In this document: piece after piece, positions 12,701-26,200 of the stretch
Numbering within the stretch: position 1 is the first letter of the stretch
Layout of the letters: each line of letters opens with the position of its first letter
Assembly: GCF_037975245.1 (NCBI RefSeq)
Contig: NC_092580.1
Coordinates: 25,154,501 to 25,218,500, forward strand
Direction: 5' to 3'
DNA: 64,000 nucleotides
Origin: Apostichopus japonicus
Lineage: Eukaryota > Echinodermata > Holothuroidea > Aspidochirotida > Stichopodidae
The notes under the pieces: model-generated
Told to the model about the DNA's origin: nothing
Seen by the model: only the letters and a program-made list of their open reading frames with translations
Databases searched by the model: none
Program-made: the position numbers and the translations under genes

Positions 12701-15700
12701 TATTAAACCATTTGATTGAATTGACTATAAACTTTGTTGCAATCCAATGTTTGTCCAGTAAAGATATAATTTAGCAGCAATACTGCAGAACATCACTGCA
12801 TTGCATACTGTAAGGATATTCCAGTGACCGAATTATAATGCAAAAGAAAATGCTGGAAATTGTTTTGGCATCCATAGGTGAAAATCACATGGACATAGCA
12901 ATACATATGAAGAACTATTCCAATGGTCAAATTAAGTGTCAAAGCTTGATTGTACTGTAGGTCTCTGTCATATGGTAGCATGCATTATTATATATGATGG
13001 GGGGGGGGGGGGAGGGAGGGGTGGATTACATAGGAAGAGTGAATGGTGGAACATTGTTACAATTTCTTATGAAGATGTTGATCCACCATATGCTGATTCT
13101 TAACTGAACATACTGTAGGATAATTCAGCACACTGCATGTGATTCATCAACATGAGTGATACCAATCAATGTTCAGTTACATGCTGATGTAGGAATTGCT
13201 GTAACCAATAATGTACCTGGAATGGGATCGTCAGAGTCGCACTGGGCGTTATACAGAACTGTGAATTCTTGCATTCTTCGGATTAACTCCTGTGAAGGGA
13301 ACAAATGAATTTCTAAGCTCTTCCGAGAGTAGCAAGTTTTGGCAAAGAGGGTGGAAGGACAGCTATGACATATATAGAGTAGTGAAGAAAGTGTATCCAT
13401 AGGGTTTAAGCTATATGGAAGGTGAGTTGGTGCTTCAGAGGATTTCAGAGGTATGACCCTCAAGGCAAATTTTCAGTTAGTTGGGCGAATTTTCCAAACA
13501 TTAGAAAATTATCTACAGCTTTTCAAGGTTGGTCGATGGAGACCGATTAAGTTGTTTTATTAACATCCATTTCATAATCCAAGCTGGCTTTAACGATCAG
13601 GCATTCTGAGCATTGATTCTGAGCGCTGGGTGCTAGTGGGTAGTTGCTCAGGTCTCATGGAAGATCCTGGGTTTTGGTTCTAAAACCTTGCAGATTGCTG
13701 CTCTAGTTCAAGCTAGAGGTGATAGATCTTGACTGCACAACTGAACACAGCATTTCCTCTCCTTTGATTTAATTTTAAAATTTCAGAAACCTTGAAGTCT
13801 GTTTACATGTTGTGTTCAGAGGGTCATAAAACACAAGTGGTTAATGGCTTCTTTGAAATGCATTGATGTATAGTACATATTGAACTACATAACAATCAAT
13901 GAATATGGTCCCATATGAACATGTCAGGGTTTATCTTTCCAAAAACAGGAAAGTATAATTAGTTCTGGTACCTTTCTTGTGCCTTGGGTAGCCAGCTTGT
14001 ACTCTTTCAGTTTCTTTCGAAGCTGTTTGTCAGACATGATGTTATAAACTAATTTTGGAAGTGGCTTCCTCTTCTCTTTCCTGGTGAGATAACATAAATG
14101 AATGTCAGTAGTTACTCACCAGAATGGTCAGTGTCACATGCACAAGTTCTAGCATTCTGTACAAAGTCAACTGTATGATTAGGGCCACATACACAAATGA
14201 TAGCAGAAATAAACTGTGAACATGAATGATTAGGGTCAGATCCACGAATACTAGCAGGTATTTTAGCTATTGAACTACTGCAGGCCATGTTACAAGACAT
14301 GTATATGTGTGGGGGAGTAGGGGGGGGGGGGGTTGAGTGGGGAATAGAATCATTAGTCATAATTCAAATAAATGAAATAATAACCAATAGGGGTATCAAC
14401 CAGCAACCAGATATAGGTGTATTTGGATTAGAATCCTATCTTTTTGAGCCAGAATATTCAGAACTTAGAGATTGAGACTTAGTATAGTCTGTACAACCCA
14501 TATAAGTTTACACTTACTCTGATACAAGCACTGCTGAAAATTCTCAAAGCTTAATGGAAATGTTTTCTGACTAGTCATTTCACAATTGGTGACAGCATAT
14601 TATTCTGTAGTATTTGCTCACCACAAACTCCCAGAATTTGTTTTTCCTTTTAGCAATACAAAAACACATGATAATGTAGATCCAAGCAGTACTATATCTG
14701 TAGGTAGCAGTTCTGAAAAGAGAAATCTATAGAACAATCCTGCAAACCTTGTAGGTTTCTGGTTTTCTGAGCTTCTCTTGAGACAGGAGTCCAAGTGCAT
14801 GTTGATGTGCTTTAGTGCCACAGGAACACCACAAACAGGACAAGTAGCTAAAAGGAACAAATGATCAACATACTTTCAAATAACGACAGGTAAATAACTT
14901 TAAATTGTTAAAAGAGAAAAATATCCAAAATGTTACACCTACTGTACTTCCAAACCTTAGTTGTACACACAATCTACACAGAGGATTTCAATGAATGTAA
15001 ACATGAACAAGAGTAAAATTTCTTCTGTTTTAACACTTTTCTTTCTATCTATAGTGCAGGAATTGGAGCAAATCCTGGTGCATCATAATGTATAGTTTTG
15101 GTTGGTACAGTAGTTTGTTGGAAATGATACTGTACCAAGAGTCTTGAGAGAGTGTTTTAACTTTCTATTCCCACCAAAGATTATTGCTTAGCCTAAATCT
15201 AGCAGAGATGAAACCTACATTTGCATTTATTTAATTATCATTGACTGTTAGCTTTCCTTTAGTACGATGATAATAATCACTGTTTGGGCCAACAAGATAT
15301 ACTATGTGGAGTGCATAATACTACTGTATTAAACTTGTGATCAATGTGAGTACATTTAGTGGAAAGCAGAACAATGCTCAATATCAAATACAACCATATT
15401 TTATTTTATACTTGTTCAAGCATGATTTGGAAACATGTTGTAGGTCGCATATACACGTTTCTAAAGCAGATTTAACGATAGATTCTAAGCAGTAAACTTC
15501 CTGATGCCACTAAAGTCCACTTCTGGAGAAACTAGTACCAACAGATGTGAGCTGGCAGCTTACATTTATCACTTCTGGTTGATGGAATGGTGGCAGAGTT
15601 TTCATTCGAGGTGCTGGCTGATGGAGAACCTTCAGGAGGAGGAGTAGTAGGGGAAGTCGACTTGTCTTCTTCGATGATGACCACATCTGCATCATCGGAT

Positions 15701-18700
15701 GGACTGATATTCTCTTCGTTGGACCTGTTCAGTGGAACATCTTCTGATAGCTCCGGCTTTCTCTTTGGGGTTCCTGAGGAAAAGAATCTTGAAGCTTCCT
15801 TCACAGCAAAGGTCGTTCCTGGGGTCAGTGAGGATGCTCTTTCTGAAGATTTCTAATGGAAACAAACAAGACGTGCATTACTGGACTGTCAGGGTCCAGT
15901 GTTCATTGGCATGAATTTAAAAGAGTAGAGAATTTATTCTGCATCCAAAATGAAATGAAAAATAACATAAAAGAAAAAAAAAGGGGGGGGGGAAACAGAA
16001 GATTGATAGAGTTTATTGAGCAATATATCTCTAAACTCAAATTTCAGTTATCATATGAGGCTACTATTATTGGACAACAAACTGGTCTCATGAATTTGCT
16101 ATACACTTGAAGAACAGACAATGTTATTGAGTCTCTCGAGGGTGGATGACTTAAACCCTAGAGGAAGAACCTGGGGACTGGATAATGGATATTATTCAAT
16201 TTCAACCAAGCAACACTGTTACGAATGCAATATCCTGGGTCCTGGGACAGATATTCCAAACAATGCTCTGTAAATTAAGAAAGCAGGAAATTAAAGGTGA
16301 ATTGTGAGCTGGTATACTGAGTTAATAGTTACCAGTTTGCTACTAGGCTTGGAACAGGTAGATGGTTCTATAAGTGCATTTGTACAATCCTCATAAAAGC
16401 TCAGAAATGATAAAAGGGTCGTTCATCAAGGCAAGAATGTCGGGCTTCAAAAGCTACAGTATCATGGAAATTGTAATTTCAAAGTTCAACACAACTCACA
16501 GGTAACCTTTTTCCATCTTTTCTGCTTGTGGGAGTAACCATCTCTGATGTATCATGTGACTTTTCACCTTGGCCTTTGCATAGCTTCAGAATGTGTGGCC
16601 TGCATACAAAAAAGAAGAGAAATTTAGGTACTATATAACACAATTTGAAAAATGTACATTGGCCCAAATGTTAATCCCTTGACTGTCCTTTTACCCCACG
16701 ATTACTGGCTATTCAACCAAATGGTTCAATTGCTATACTCAGGCCAGTAATTCATTCAGAAACCTACAGATGTAACCATCATTAATTAGTAGTATATAAC
16801 ACTAATTTTGCTGGAAAGGCAACTGAACACCCACTAACTTTAACTACTGTACCGCCCTTAAATCAACACATGTTCCTCACTGAGATGTTTTAACTGTGAA
16901 CACTCCTCAATATCTGAGTATTACTTGCATTGTAAATTATTACCCCCGTCTCCCCCTCCCCCTTTTGTTCCTAAACTTTTTTCACCCACACTGATGACTT
17001 TTAATTTTTCAAAATAAACTTGTGTTACTGTACCTGACTTGTACAAAGTTTTTAACAATTTCATCTACTACTTTGTTGTTGCGAATCTCTCCTTCGATGG
17101 TAGGGGTGTTGCACGTAGGACACTGGCTCTTGTAGTTCATGTACCTCCGAATACACTGAGAACAATCTATTTAAAGATCATGAAAACAACCATCACTTTC
17201 AATCTCTATATACAGTATGCCACAACTGATAGTCTCTGTGAAGGATAGCCAACCTGCTTTGAAGTGAATCTTAAAGGTCTACGGACACCTATGAACAACA
17301 TTGTCCTAAGCATTCTAATAGGCATTAGAAATCATGAAAAAAAATGCAACTCCCATCAAAATCCATCAAAGATTGACAATTTTAAAAGTCTTTTTTTTTT
17401 TATTGCTAGTTTTATTTAATATTTAGCTAATAATGCACATTGCTGATGTAAAGAGAGTGACTGCGTAATTTTTCTGTTATTTATATTTTTCTTCGGTTTT
17501 TAGAACCTTCGCTTCAAGGACACTGAACAGTTAACACATAGGTTTGTGGCCTAAGGAGATTTAAATTTTTTTTTAGTTCTCTTCTTTAGAAGAAAAGGAA
17601 CATCCCCATGTTCGAATGATATGTGTGGGCTTGTAATTCGGGCTTAACTTATTAAGGGCTAAAACAAGAAATTTTTCTGAGCTCCACATCATAGTTTGCA
17701 AATATCTAATGAATTTCCCTGATCTACAGTATCACACACAACAAATGTGTATATCTTGGAAATTTTCAACAGATTTTAAATGAGATTATCACACACAACA
17801 AATGTACTGAATACGGGCAAATTGGCTAGGTGTCTGTAGTACTTTAAGGGAACATGAAATGGTCAAGAAACGATGAATCGCTTTCTAATCTTACATGTAA
17901 GCCGACCATTGTCACCTTTTCTCAATTTTCAGAACCATGCATAATAGAATTTTAAATACATTATTTAGAAATATCATTGATCAACATGGATGGTGGCCAA
18001 ATATTTGACACACTTGTTTCAAAGTAATTTCGTGTCACATCAGCAGAAAACTGAAAAAAGTAGATTATTTCATTTGATGGTGAGATGAGAACTATGCAAA
18101 TAAAGAATGTTGCACTGCAAAGATGTGTATAACTTTATCTGTGCAGAGTAGATCTGCATTTTGTTTATATCAGAACTAGTACCAGTTTCGATATCACTAT
18201 CTTAGACAATTACCTGGAATGTTTGTTCACTATATTATGCCTTTTTGAAGGCCATGGGAAAGAATGTTTTAGATGTGTGTCTGAACATTTTTCAAAATAA
18301 TATGATTTCTATGCACAAAAACTGCTATACTGTACATCTTTGCACTTGTTTACTGTAGCAATTTGCCCATTTTGCACAGCATTTCCAATCCAATAATGAA
18401 TAAATTATGTACATGCAAATAAAGTGCTGTTAAAGGTACAAAGTCTTGTTTGTTACTAATTTGTTCCTTACTCACATGTAAATTGTCAACATCACTGACA
18501 ATAGAATATAATGTAAAATTTATGTGAATGTAACAAATCTTTGACTTACAATTATGTGAGCACTTTGGAAGTATCATAGCGATGTTAAGAAACTCACAGC
18601 AAATCCCACAACGAAGGAGATTGTCTATTGTCTGCAAAATTAGAATAATTATGAAAAATAAAGTTTGAGTTACATGTCAACATCTTATTTGCAAAACTAT

Positions 18701-19474
18701 GCTTTTGGTAAGCCCAATTCCATTAAAACTGATAGCATGGTTAGGCCTAGGATGCTGCAATTTGTGTTACATAGTCAACCCTGCACCTTCAAAGAGAAGC
18801 CAATCCAATTATCATCACTGGTGATGTCATATATGTGAAATTCCTAGTCTAGGGATGTTCCCGATAAACCACTTGTCAAACAGAGCTTAGGCCTAAGAAA
18901 AATGTTCCATTTTAGTCTAGCCTAGTACTAGAAGTACTAGGCTAGTCTCAATGTTTTCTTCCCACACAAGACTGAAGGATTGAGCAAGTACTTAAATTAT
19001 GACTTACAAGTACTACATCAAGCCACTCCAACTTACATTCAGGAATTTTTTTGGAATGACCTACAAATTGTTGTTTTTCAGGGAGTGCATGCTACATGCA
19101 GGTTTTGGAACACTGGCAGTAAGCCTACTTACGCTTAGTTCCTCACATTAGGCCTAGGATTTTACTGTACTACTAACGTTAGGCCTATGCCTAAATGAAA
19201 TTAATAGTTTAAACGTTTAGGCTAGTACTAGTTACTACTTTTACTACCACTAACTAATAGTGGGTGTAGCGTAGTTACTGTGTTTGGCATAACGAGTTGG
19301 CAGTATAGGCTAATGCAGTTCGGCTCATTTGTATGCAATAGATGATAGCTTTTCTTACGTGAATTTAAGTTATTTGTCTTATCTCAAAGAACAGTACAGG
19401 TAACGCAAGACTAAAAAACTCACTCTTAATTCAGGCATCGTTGCCGGCCAGTCAAAGGGGTCTGTGAACTCCAT
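6772..19474 (-). CDS. RAD18: RAD18, E3 ubiquitin-protein ligase of post-replication repair (complete, 13 exons)
   Basis: Exons 5'->3': 19474-19424, 18631-18550, 17166-17034, 16599-16500, 15852-15564, 14847-14748, 14080-13972, 13289-13217, 12495-12422, 12305-12239, 10599-9953, 8046-7961, 6901-6772; all GT-AG, phases agree, 646 codons plus stop. RAD18 with RAD6 monoubiquitinates PCNA at stalled forks. Domains: RING at about 24-64 with all eight ligands (CGIC, KCSHN, YCSQC, CPTC); UBZ4 zinc finger (CPVCGVPVALKHINMHLDSC) at about 220-240; SAP domain across exons 7-8 ending in YNAQCD; RAD6-binding helix in exon 9 (VIKYYERMEKIR). Exon 11 adds a 215-codon Ser/Glu/Asp-rich segment, which explains the greater length than human (about 495). 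The C-terminus is basic. Start: ATG 19474 gives 17 residues before TIDNLLRC, matching the family; in-frame ATGs upstream to 19657 would add 61 unlike residues. Confidence 0.96.
8828..9188. mobile_element. hAT-like nonautonomous element (361 bp) in RAD18 intron 11
   Basis: Termini CAGGGGTGGACAACCTT and AAGGTTGCCCACCCCAG are inverted repeats (15 of 17 match). They are flanked by an identical 8-bp direct repeat CCTTAAAG at 8820-8827 and 9189-9196, the target-duplication length typical of hAT transposons. The GGGCCGCA/TGCGGCCC subterminal motifs are typical of widespread short hAT elements. No transposase ORF. It lies between coding exons 11 and 12 of RAD18. Confidence 0.9.
11075..11149. repeat. 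Two-copy 38-bp tandem duplication
   Basis: CACCACAATAATATAAGTTA followed by TCATAAG occurs at 11083 and again at 11121 with the preceding AATGAATA also shared. Intronic to RAD18 (intron 10). Confidence 0.85.
18918..18944. repeat. Short palindrome TAGCCTAGTAC/GTACTAGGCTA
   Basis: Two 11-bp perfect inverted arms are separated by TAGAA, in RAD18 intron 1. It lies in the stretch rich in TAGGCCTA and related CTAG-containing words. Confidence 0.7.
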
Positions 19475-20381
19475 GCAAGATTCACTTCGAAAAAATTCGT
19501 AAATGATACTTTGAAAGGTTGTCCCGCGCAAATGTACGTAAATTGCGCAATATTCATAGGCACTGGGATGTACGGAGCTGTTATCATCGACGTGTCGGTA
19601 CATGTCATGATTTAAAACCTTCTCTTCTACTTGTACAGTCACCATGAAAGAGATCATGCAATTTCGTTGGTTTTACGCACTATATGCAACATTGGACACT
19701 TAATTTGGACCCCACATTCACTGATTTTTTTGTATTGAAGGTTTTGCTATATAGTAGCTTGGAGTTAGTACACGGAGCAGCTGTTTTACTTGTTTTACAA
19801 GTCTTCTGAAGAATAATGTATAGGTCTACCTTGCGTAGGCCTAGTTCAATAGATTGAGTCCACCTTACTTTATTTAAAAAAAATGTATCGAACGGTCAAC
19901 ATTTTAACCATCATATATGCACTTTAACCAATATTATCCATTCCAAGCTTAATTCGGTAACGAACAGGCTACTCATGTTTAGGCTTATAGATGACAAGAA
20001 ACTGGCGACCATATACTAAGCAACTGACTTGACAGTGAGTGCTCACAGGCCAACGGCGCTTTTCAGCTTATTGCAAAGTCAGTCAATACCATTTCGCGGA
20101 ACGGCCAGTTCTCGTAGGAGTCAACTTGTAACATAACATCGAAACCTGGAACAAAATATGTTTTCGTGACCAGGTTTTCTCCTGGGCGGCTTTTTCTTAA
20201 AAAGTAGATTTAAGCATCATGTCCCTGCTTGTAGACAGGGCACGGTGACAGTGTATGATTGAAGCCTATGTCAATGTCTCTTCCCCCCCCCCCCCTTCGG
20301 GTTTTATGTAGGCCTATATTAACCTTCCCGATTCTCACCAGAATTATAATTCAACACATGACCTTCCAATATTTATCAAGT
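19475..20381. other. RAD18 5' flank
   Basis: Upstream of the chosen RAD18 start (minus strand). The RAD18 frame stays open to 19657 with in-frame ATGs at 19657 and 19645. No TATA box or other element can be placed with confidence. No other gene is seen. Confidence 0.4.
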
Positions 20382-20389
20382 CATTATAA

Positions 20390-20765
20390 CAAGGGCGTAG
20401 GAACCGGGGGGGCTGGGGGGCGCCAGCCCCCCCGCCAGTGAAAAATGTGGAGGGGCGGAAGTATCATTCCGCCCCCCCCGGTTCGCAAGTCAGAAAACCC
20501 CTTTTTCATTTCCAAATGAGAAAAAAAAATCTCATTTGGAGCACCAAATTGCATCTAAGGCCAGGTGAAAATACAAAATTAAGTTTACAAAATGGAGTGG
20601 GTGTTGAAGTGTGCTATATTGCACCAAATTGCATCTGAGGCCACCTGGAAATGCAAAAAATTCCAAAGGGGAGGGGGACACCCCTCCCCTTAGACCCCTC
20701 CCCCAAGCCGGCCATCAGTCTTCAGCCCCCCCCCCCACTCAAAAGTACGCCTTCCTACGCCACTG
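20390..20765. mobile_element. hAT-like nonautonomous element (376 bp) with TIR CAAGGGCGTAGGAA
   Basis: The left end CAAGGGCGTAGGAA and right end TTCCTACGCCACTG are inverted (12 of 14 match). An exact 8-bp direct repeat CATTATAA flanks the element at 20382-20389 and 20766-20773, as expected for hAT insertion. The inside is very G/C-tract rich (GGGGGGG, CCCCCCC) and holds an imperfect internal duplication around GCACCAAATTGCATCT. Open frames inside are artefacts of the low-complexity tracts. Confidence 0.9.
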
Positions 20766-20773
20766 CATTATAA

Positions 20774-21796
20774 GTTCCTTAACATTTCCTTCCGTTAAAT
20801 GCCCTGCGACACACCCCAACAGTTTATACAGTTCAATACTCGATTCAAGTCAATATAGTGAGGTGTTTTATTGAATACCTTGCCTTACTACAAAACATAA
20901 AAGAACTAATTTGATTTCTTCGCTCCTTGTATTACCACTTCCGGACAACGAGACTAAACTGAGATTAGTTATTATGTAGGCCTGCAGGGTGTATGAGTGT
21001 TAGTTTATTTCTTTTTTATCCGATTTTTCAAGGTAAATAACTAGTAAATTTCTTTTGTAGCGCCTTCTATTGTTACCACAGATCTCAGTAGGCCTATTTC
21101 ACATCCTGACAGAAACAACAACATCGACCAAACAAGCAAAGAACCAAAATGATGTAGGCTACAAAAGTAGATAGTTATTCCGTAAATTTCATACATTTTA
21201 TGACATGCTGAAGTTATTACAAGTATATATTCAATTCGAAGGTAACCCTGCACGAGATTGATAAAAAGCTCGATGATGCTTTCAGTGTAAAAGGAAACAA
21301 TTCTACCTCCACCTGTCATGATTTTTCTTTCATTTACAGTATACTAACGTTATAGGCCTACTGATAAGAAGTGAAATTTCCACTCCAATTTCAAGAGAAT
21401 TACCCATATTCATCCGTCCGTATCACCATTCCACTGTGTTCGACATGGTTATATTGATCATCAATCGAGACAAAGGAAACAATGTTCTGTTGTAAATTTC
21501 AAGATCGCTAGCTGCACTAACCTCAATGACCTTAAAAATGCATGTATGATGCACCTCATTTTCACATACTTCCTTATGTGCTCCGTTCATTTTCAAAGAA
21601 ATTCATGACAAAGCTATCAAATCTATCGTTGAAAATAGCTCACTGCATTATTTGGTGGGTTAATGAGGCTGAATGGATACACAGAAATTAGAGCTTTGTA
21701 AACCGAAGCATAAATTGCGAAATGGAAAACGCTTTGCCAGTCTTTGACAAGTCATCTTACTTCCATGACGATACTGTTAATGATAGTACCATTAAT
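20774..21796. other. Intergenic, no gene seen
   Basis: No recognisable exon on either strand. Contains two TAGGCCTA words (21089, 21353). Confidence 0.4.
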
Positions 21797-21804
21797 GGTG
21801 TGCA

Positions 21805-22991
21805 CAGGGGCGGCGATCTGTTTCAAATATTGGAGGGGGGGGGGGGCCGGAACATTTGCTTGGGTGCAGGCGTGTAGCAACTTTCATCCCCAAAATTGTT
21901 CGCGCGCTTCGTGATATTTTGTATATATATTGATATATGTATAACAGTTGGTTATCAAACGATGAGCTCTACAATGAAACCAACCAAACACCTTAGTCGC
22001 ACATAGAAAACTGAGATTTTTCGGTCATGTAGCAAGACTCCAGGAGGACGCAGCAAAGGTTGCTTTAAGAGATTCATTTAAACATACTGCTAAACCAGTA
22101 GTTGGTTAGCGCGCAGCGTAGAAGAAAATTTCTGGTTTTAATAGCCCCCCAGATCACCGGAAATGGCACTTCTCTTGCTTGAAAATGACCAACCAGATGT
22201 ACACTTTTGCCTGAGAACCAAGTTTTTCCCAATTGTTTTAATCATCTATAACCTTTTTCAAGATTGTCACCAGTCACACATCATGTTCGACCTCATCGAC
22301 CGTATCTCCTGTGGATCATTGCTTTTGTAGTTAATTCTACGTAACGGCCCACAATACCCGTCAGCCACACTTTTCAAGGTTTTAAGCCCATTATTTGTTC
22401 AGAATTTGAAAAATAAATTCACTTCAAAACATATATGTTGCACAAAATTTCATCTATGAACAACCAATATAGAAAAACCCCCTTCAATCCCTAACAGAGC
22501 GGTCAAACTTGCACGAGTAGAGGGAAGTATGATGAAGAATGTTGGTCAGGGAATTTTCAAAAATTCAGACACAGTATTAATTTATTGGTGTACAAATATT
22601 AAAACCTCTTTTAACGGCTAAAACTTCGATATCATAAAAAAAAGGCTCAGGGGGGGGGGGGGGGGTGCGGTCTCCCCCTTCGCCGTACGTACTTACACTC
22701 ATACACAAGAGATGTACAGACAATATGATATTAATCATGAGTGAAAACATGCTATACGGTCACAGGTCAGAGAAACGACCACGAAGAGTCATTTACCTCA
22801 TGCAATATGTGTTGGATGAAGTTTTAGCCACCGCCAAATATGATTTGGATAAATAATCTCACGCATTATTTTCTATTTATAGCCACAAAAAAACTATGCC
22901 ACCAAATATGGGGGGGGATATTTGATACTATATCCCCACCTAAAATATTGGGGGGGACATATCCCCCGTCCCCCGATGATCGCCACCCATG
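21805..22991. mobile_element. hAT-like nonautonomous element (1187 bp) with TIR CAGGGGCGGCGATC
   Basis: The left end CAGGGGCGGCGATC pairs with the right end GATCGCCACCCATG (12 of 14). An identical 8-bp direct repeat GGTGTGCA flanks it at 21797-21804 and 22992-22999. Long G runs occur near both ends, including GGGGGGGACATATCCCCC near the right end. No transposase-like ORF is present inside, so it depends on a source elsewhere. It separates RAD18 from the receptor gene. Confidence 0.88.
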
Positions 22992-22999
22992 GGTGTGCA

Positions 23000-23281
23000 T
23001 GATCATAAACATGCACGCATTTTACGTGGACATTCATCATTCGTATATATGCTGAAAACTTGGGCAAATCCATAGACGTGGAACCAATGTTGAACAAAAA
23101 TATTTCAAGTTGAATTATAAAGTCTAAGGTTCTTCAACCGCAAAGAATGATCGAAAGACTAATGTAGCACCTGTTTGTGCGTGTAACTTTTGATGGTTAG
23201 ATATTAGATATATTATATTAGATACTTTAAGCTTATGTTATGTTTTGTTAGATTTAAGAGTAATTTTTAACTGCAGAAATA
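23000..23281. other. Receptor gene 3' flank, nothing recognised
   Basis: AT-rich sequence downstream (minus strand) of the receptor stop codon. No exon or repeat with clear structure is visible. Confidence 0.35.
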
Positions 23282-26200
23282 TTATGCGTCATTTGTAAAG
23301 GTAAGACGTTTGCTTGAATATTTGTAAGAGGATACGTCATTAGACATTACAACAACATACTTCCCAGGAGAACTTTTTTGAACTTTGCTGTCAAACTTAA
23401 AATATTTCATCCACATTCGGAGGATTCTAGCCTTACAAATGAATACCAGAAAAATTAAGAATCCTTGTAGAGAGGTAAGGACGATGAAAATGTACCACAG
23501 AAATCCTAGCTTCGTAAAAGCAGCGATGAAACCCACGATCCATGAAAGTCCTAAAATGATGAAAATCTGTAAGTGGAAAGCATAAAACATTAACTTAAAA
23601 CTTATAAACAGAGAGATGCAACTCCATGTTCTCAGAAAGATATACACTAAAAGAGTGAAGAATGCAATTTTGTTTGCGACATGCATTTAGATAGGGAGAC
23701 CTGGTATATTTTGAAAGCTCCAGGACTGAGTTACAATCGGCAACTTGAAGTAGGTATTGCTGTGTTTGAATCATAAGACAGAGAATATTACTAAAAGTCA
23801 ATCTGCTGAGAAGTAAAATATAGCTATGAAAGACAAACTGTAAGTTTAAAGTTATTTCTTTGTTTTGCAACGTACGTATTATATGAAAAAGGTACAACAA
23901 AGTAAGATTAACAGGTACATTCCTATGAATATAGGGCTACTCCCCCACCCTTTTCTTCCATATAACCTCGGAATGAGCAACCTTTTATATAATTAAATAA
24001 TATATGTTGACTATAGATAGTTGAAAAACTCGTCTGGAAATTGTAAAAGTATAATGTTGTTATTTATGAAAGTGTTAAATATTTGTCCTCGGGTGTATTA
24101 ACTCATTCTAAATGTATGGAGTACGTTCCGTTTGAATAATATATGTTGACTATAGATAGTTGAAAAACTCGTTTGGAAACTGTAAAAGTATAATGCTGTT
24201 ACTTATGAACGGTGTTAAATATTTGTCCTCGGGTGTATTAACTCATTCTATATGTACGGAGTACGTTCCGTTTGGATATTATTGGTGATGATATATCATA
24301 AGTTTGTGCTAAAATGTTACATTATGTATTAACTTTTGCATTTTAAGCGTGGTCATGATGAAATGGTCAAAACAATTCTCATGTTTTCTTTATCGTTTGT
24401 CAAATATCAAATTGGGTCAATACATGCATTAACGTAAACTAAACCATTTATTACCTGTACTCGTCGATAACTTGAAATACCCAGTGGCACGGTAAAGAGC
24501 TTTCAGTATAATTTCTAATATGAAGTAGTTTTTGTCCCATGGAGATTAATCCCTCTTGATTCACAGATAATCATGTCTATTTCATTGTGCACCTTTTACG
24601 CACGGTAAATAAAATTGTGAAGAAACATGTTTATCTATTTGGTGTCTCTTTTAAATGAAACAATTTCCCCCTTAACGATTGATAATACGATAAACTAGCT
24701 ATGAATTAGCTGTTTGTTGCAATGAACTAAAAGTTTTGAATGTGTAGCTATATAATTAGCTATATGAATTAATAATGATTCATATATAAGAACAGAAAGA
24801 AGCATAAACTTAGGTAAGTGAAGTTTTTTGAAAAATGAACTTTACCTTTACATGAATAATATATTCTTGGAACTTTCGTTTATTCTGGTTACTCCTGAGT
24901 GCCTTACGTTCTCTCTGTTGAATGCAAATAGATCTCGTAACAAATATGAAAAATATCATATTTAAAAGAAGACATATTCCCACCGGTGCAGCAAAGCCAT
25001 AAATATTTACAGAAGGTCCGCTAATCCAGCAAACCAATTCATTTCCATATCCAAATGTTATAAGATCTAAACTTTTTAATATCAAGAGCGCCAGGCAAAA
25101 TATTGCTGGTAGCAGTAGACATGGTAGTATATGCCAAATTACTAAACGGCATGAAGGCTTTTTAGACTCGTTTTCGAAATTTCCGTTTTGGAAAGTTCGA
25201 GTTAATTTGTAACCGAGAACTGATGTAGTCGTAAAAGTCGCTAACCATAGATAGTGTCCTAGTCCTGCCAATATGGCGCAGATAACAGGCGATTTGGTTG
25301 GTACTCGTATAATAAGTAAAGAAATCTGTGCTGACATCAAGGTGATAAAGAGCAACATTGTTAGAATATTTCCGGCTTGTTGCCTCAGAGTAGGAAATAC
25401 CACGTACGTTATCAAAGAGAACATCAAAGCGAACACAGAAATGGAGAGACCCGCAGTACTTATAATCGCCTGCGCCATAGAATATTGGAAAAACGTTACT
25501 ATATGATATCTTTTGCCTGTTTTGTCAAAAATGTTACAAATAAGTATTTGCCCTGATTCAGCATAGCGATATTGATCTTGTGTTAGGATAATCTTATCGT
25601 CCATGATGTACAAAAGTGTTTTTGAATCGTTGGGGAGAGGTCGAAACAAAGATTGGTTGAGAGTTATCATGGGACAATTTAGGCCAGCGGACGTGTCTGA
25701 TGGAGGAATACAATTCTGGATGAAAAGGTTTCGTTCAAAATCATCATAATCATCGTTATTTTTTTGAAAAGTTACTGTCACTTTGTAAACTTTATGTAAG
25801 ATTGAAGGCAGCTCATCGATCGATCTTATCCCATCCGAACTGGTGTGATTGGAGTCAAATTTAGAATGGTTACAAGGTTCTGCCTCGGTATATTCACAAC
25901 TTAATTCAGTTATGATTCTATGGAAGGCCTTGCAATCTTCCATCAAATGTCCTTTGCATGGTATGAAATTGACAAAAGGTATTTTACCAACATTGAAAAG
26001 ATCAACTTTAAACGATGATCGAATTTGAAATATCCCATCCAAGTTATTCTGTGTACATAGGTGCTGCCTATCTCTGATGCTTTCATTGTGAATAACGTCA
26101 TAAGTTTCGAACAAATTAATCAAAGTATTGCAAGTATTCAAAATCGAATTTCCGGTGAAATTGATGGTCACGTTCATAGCTATTTTGCCACATAGAGGCA

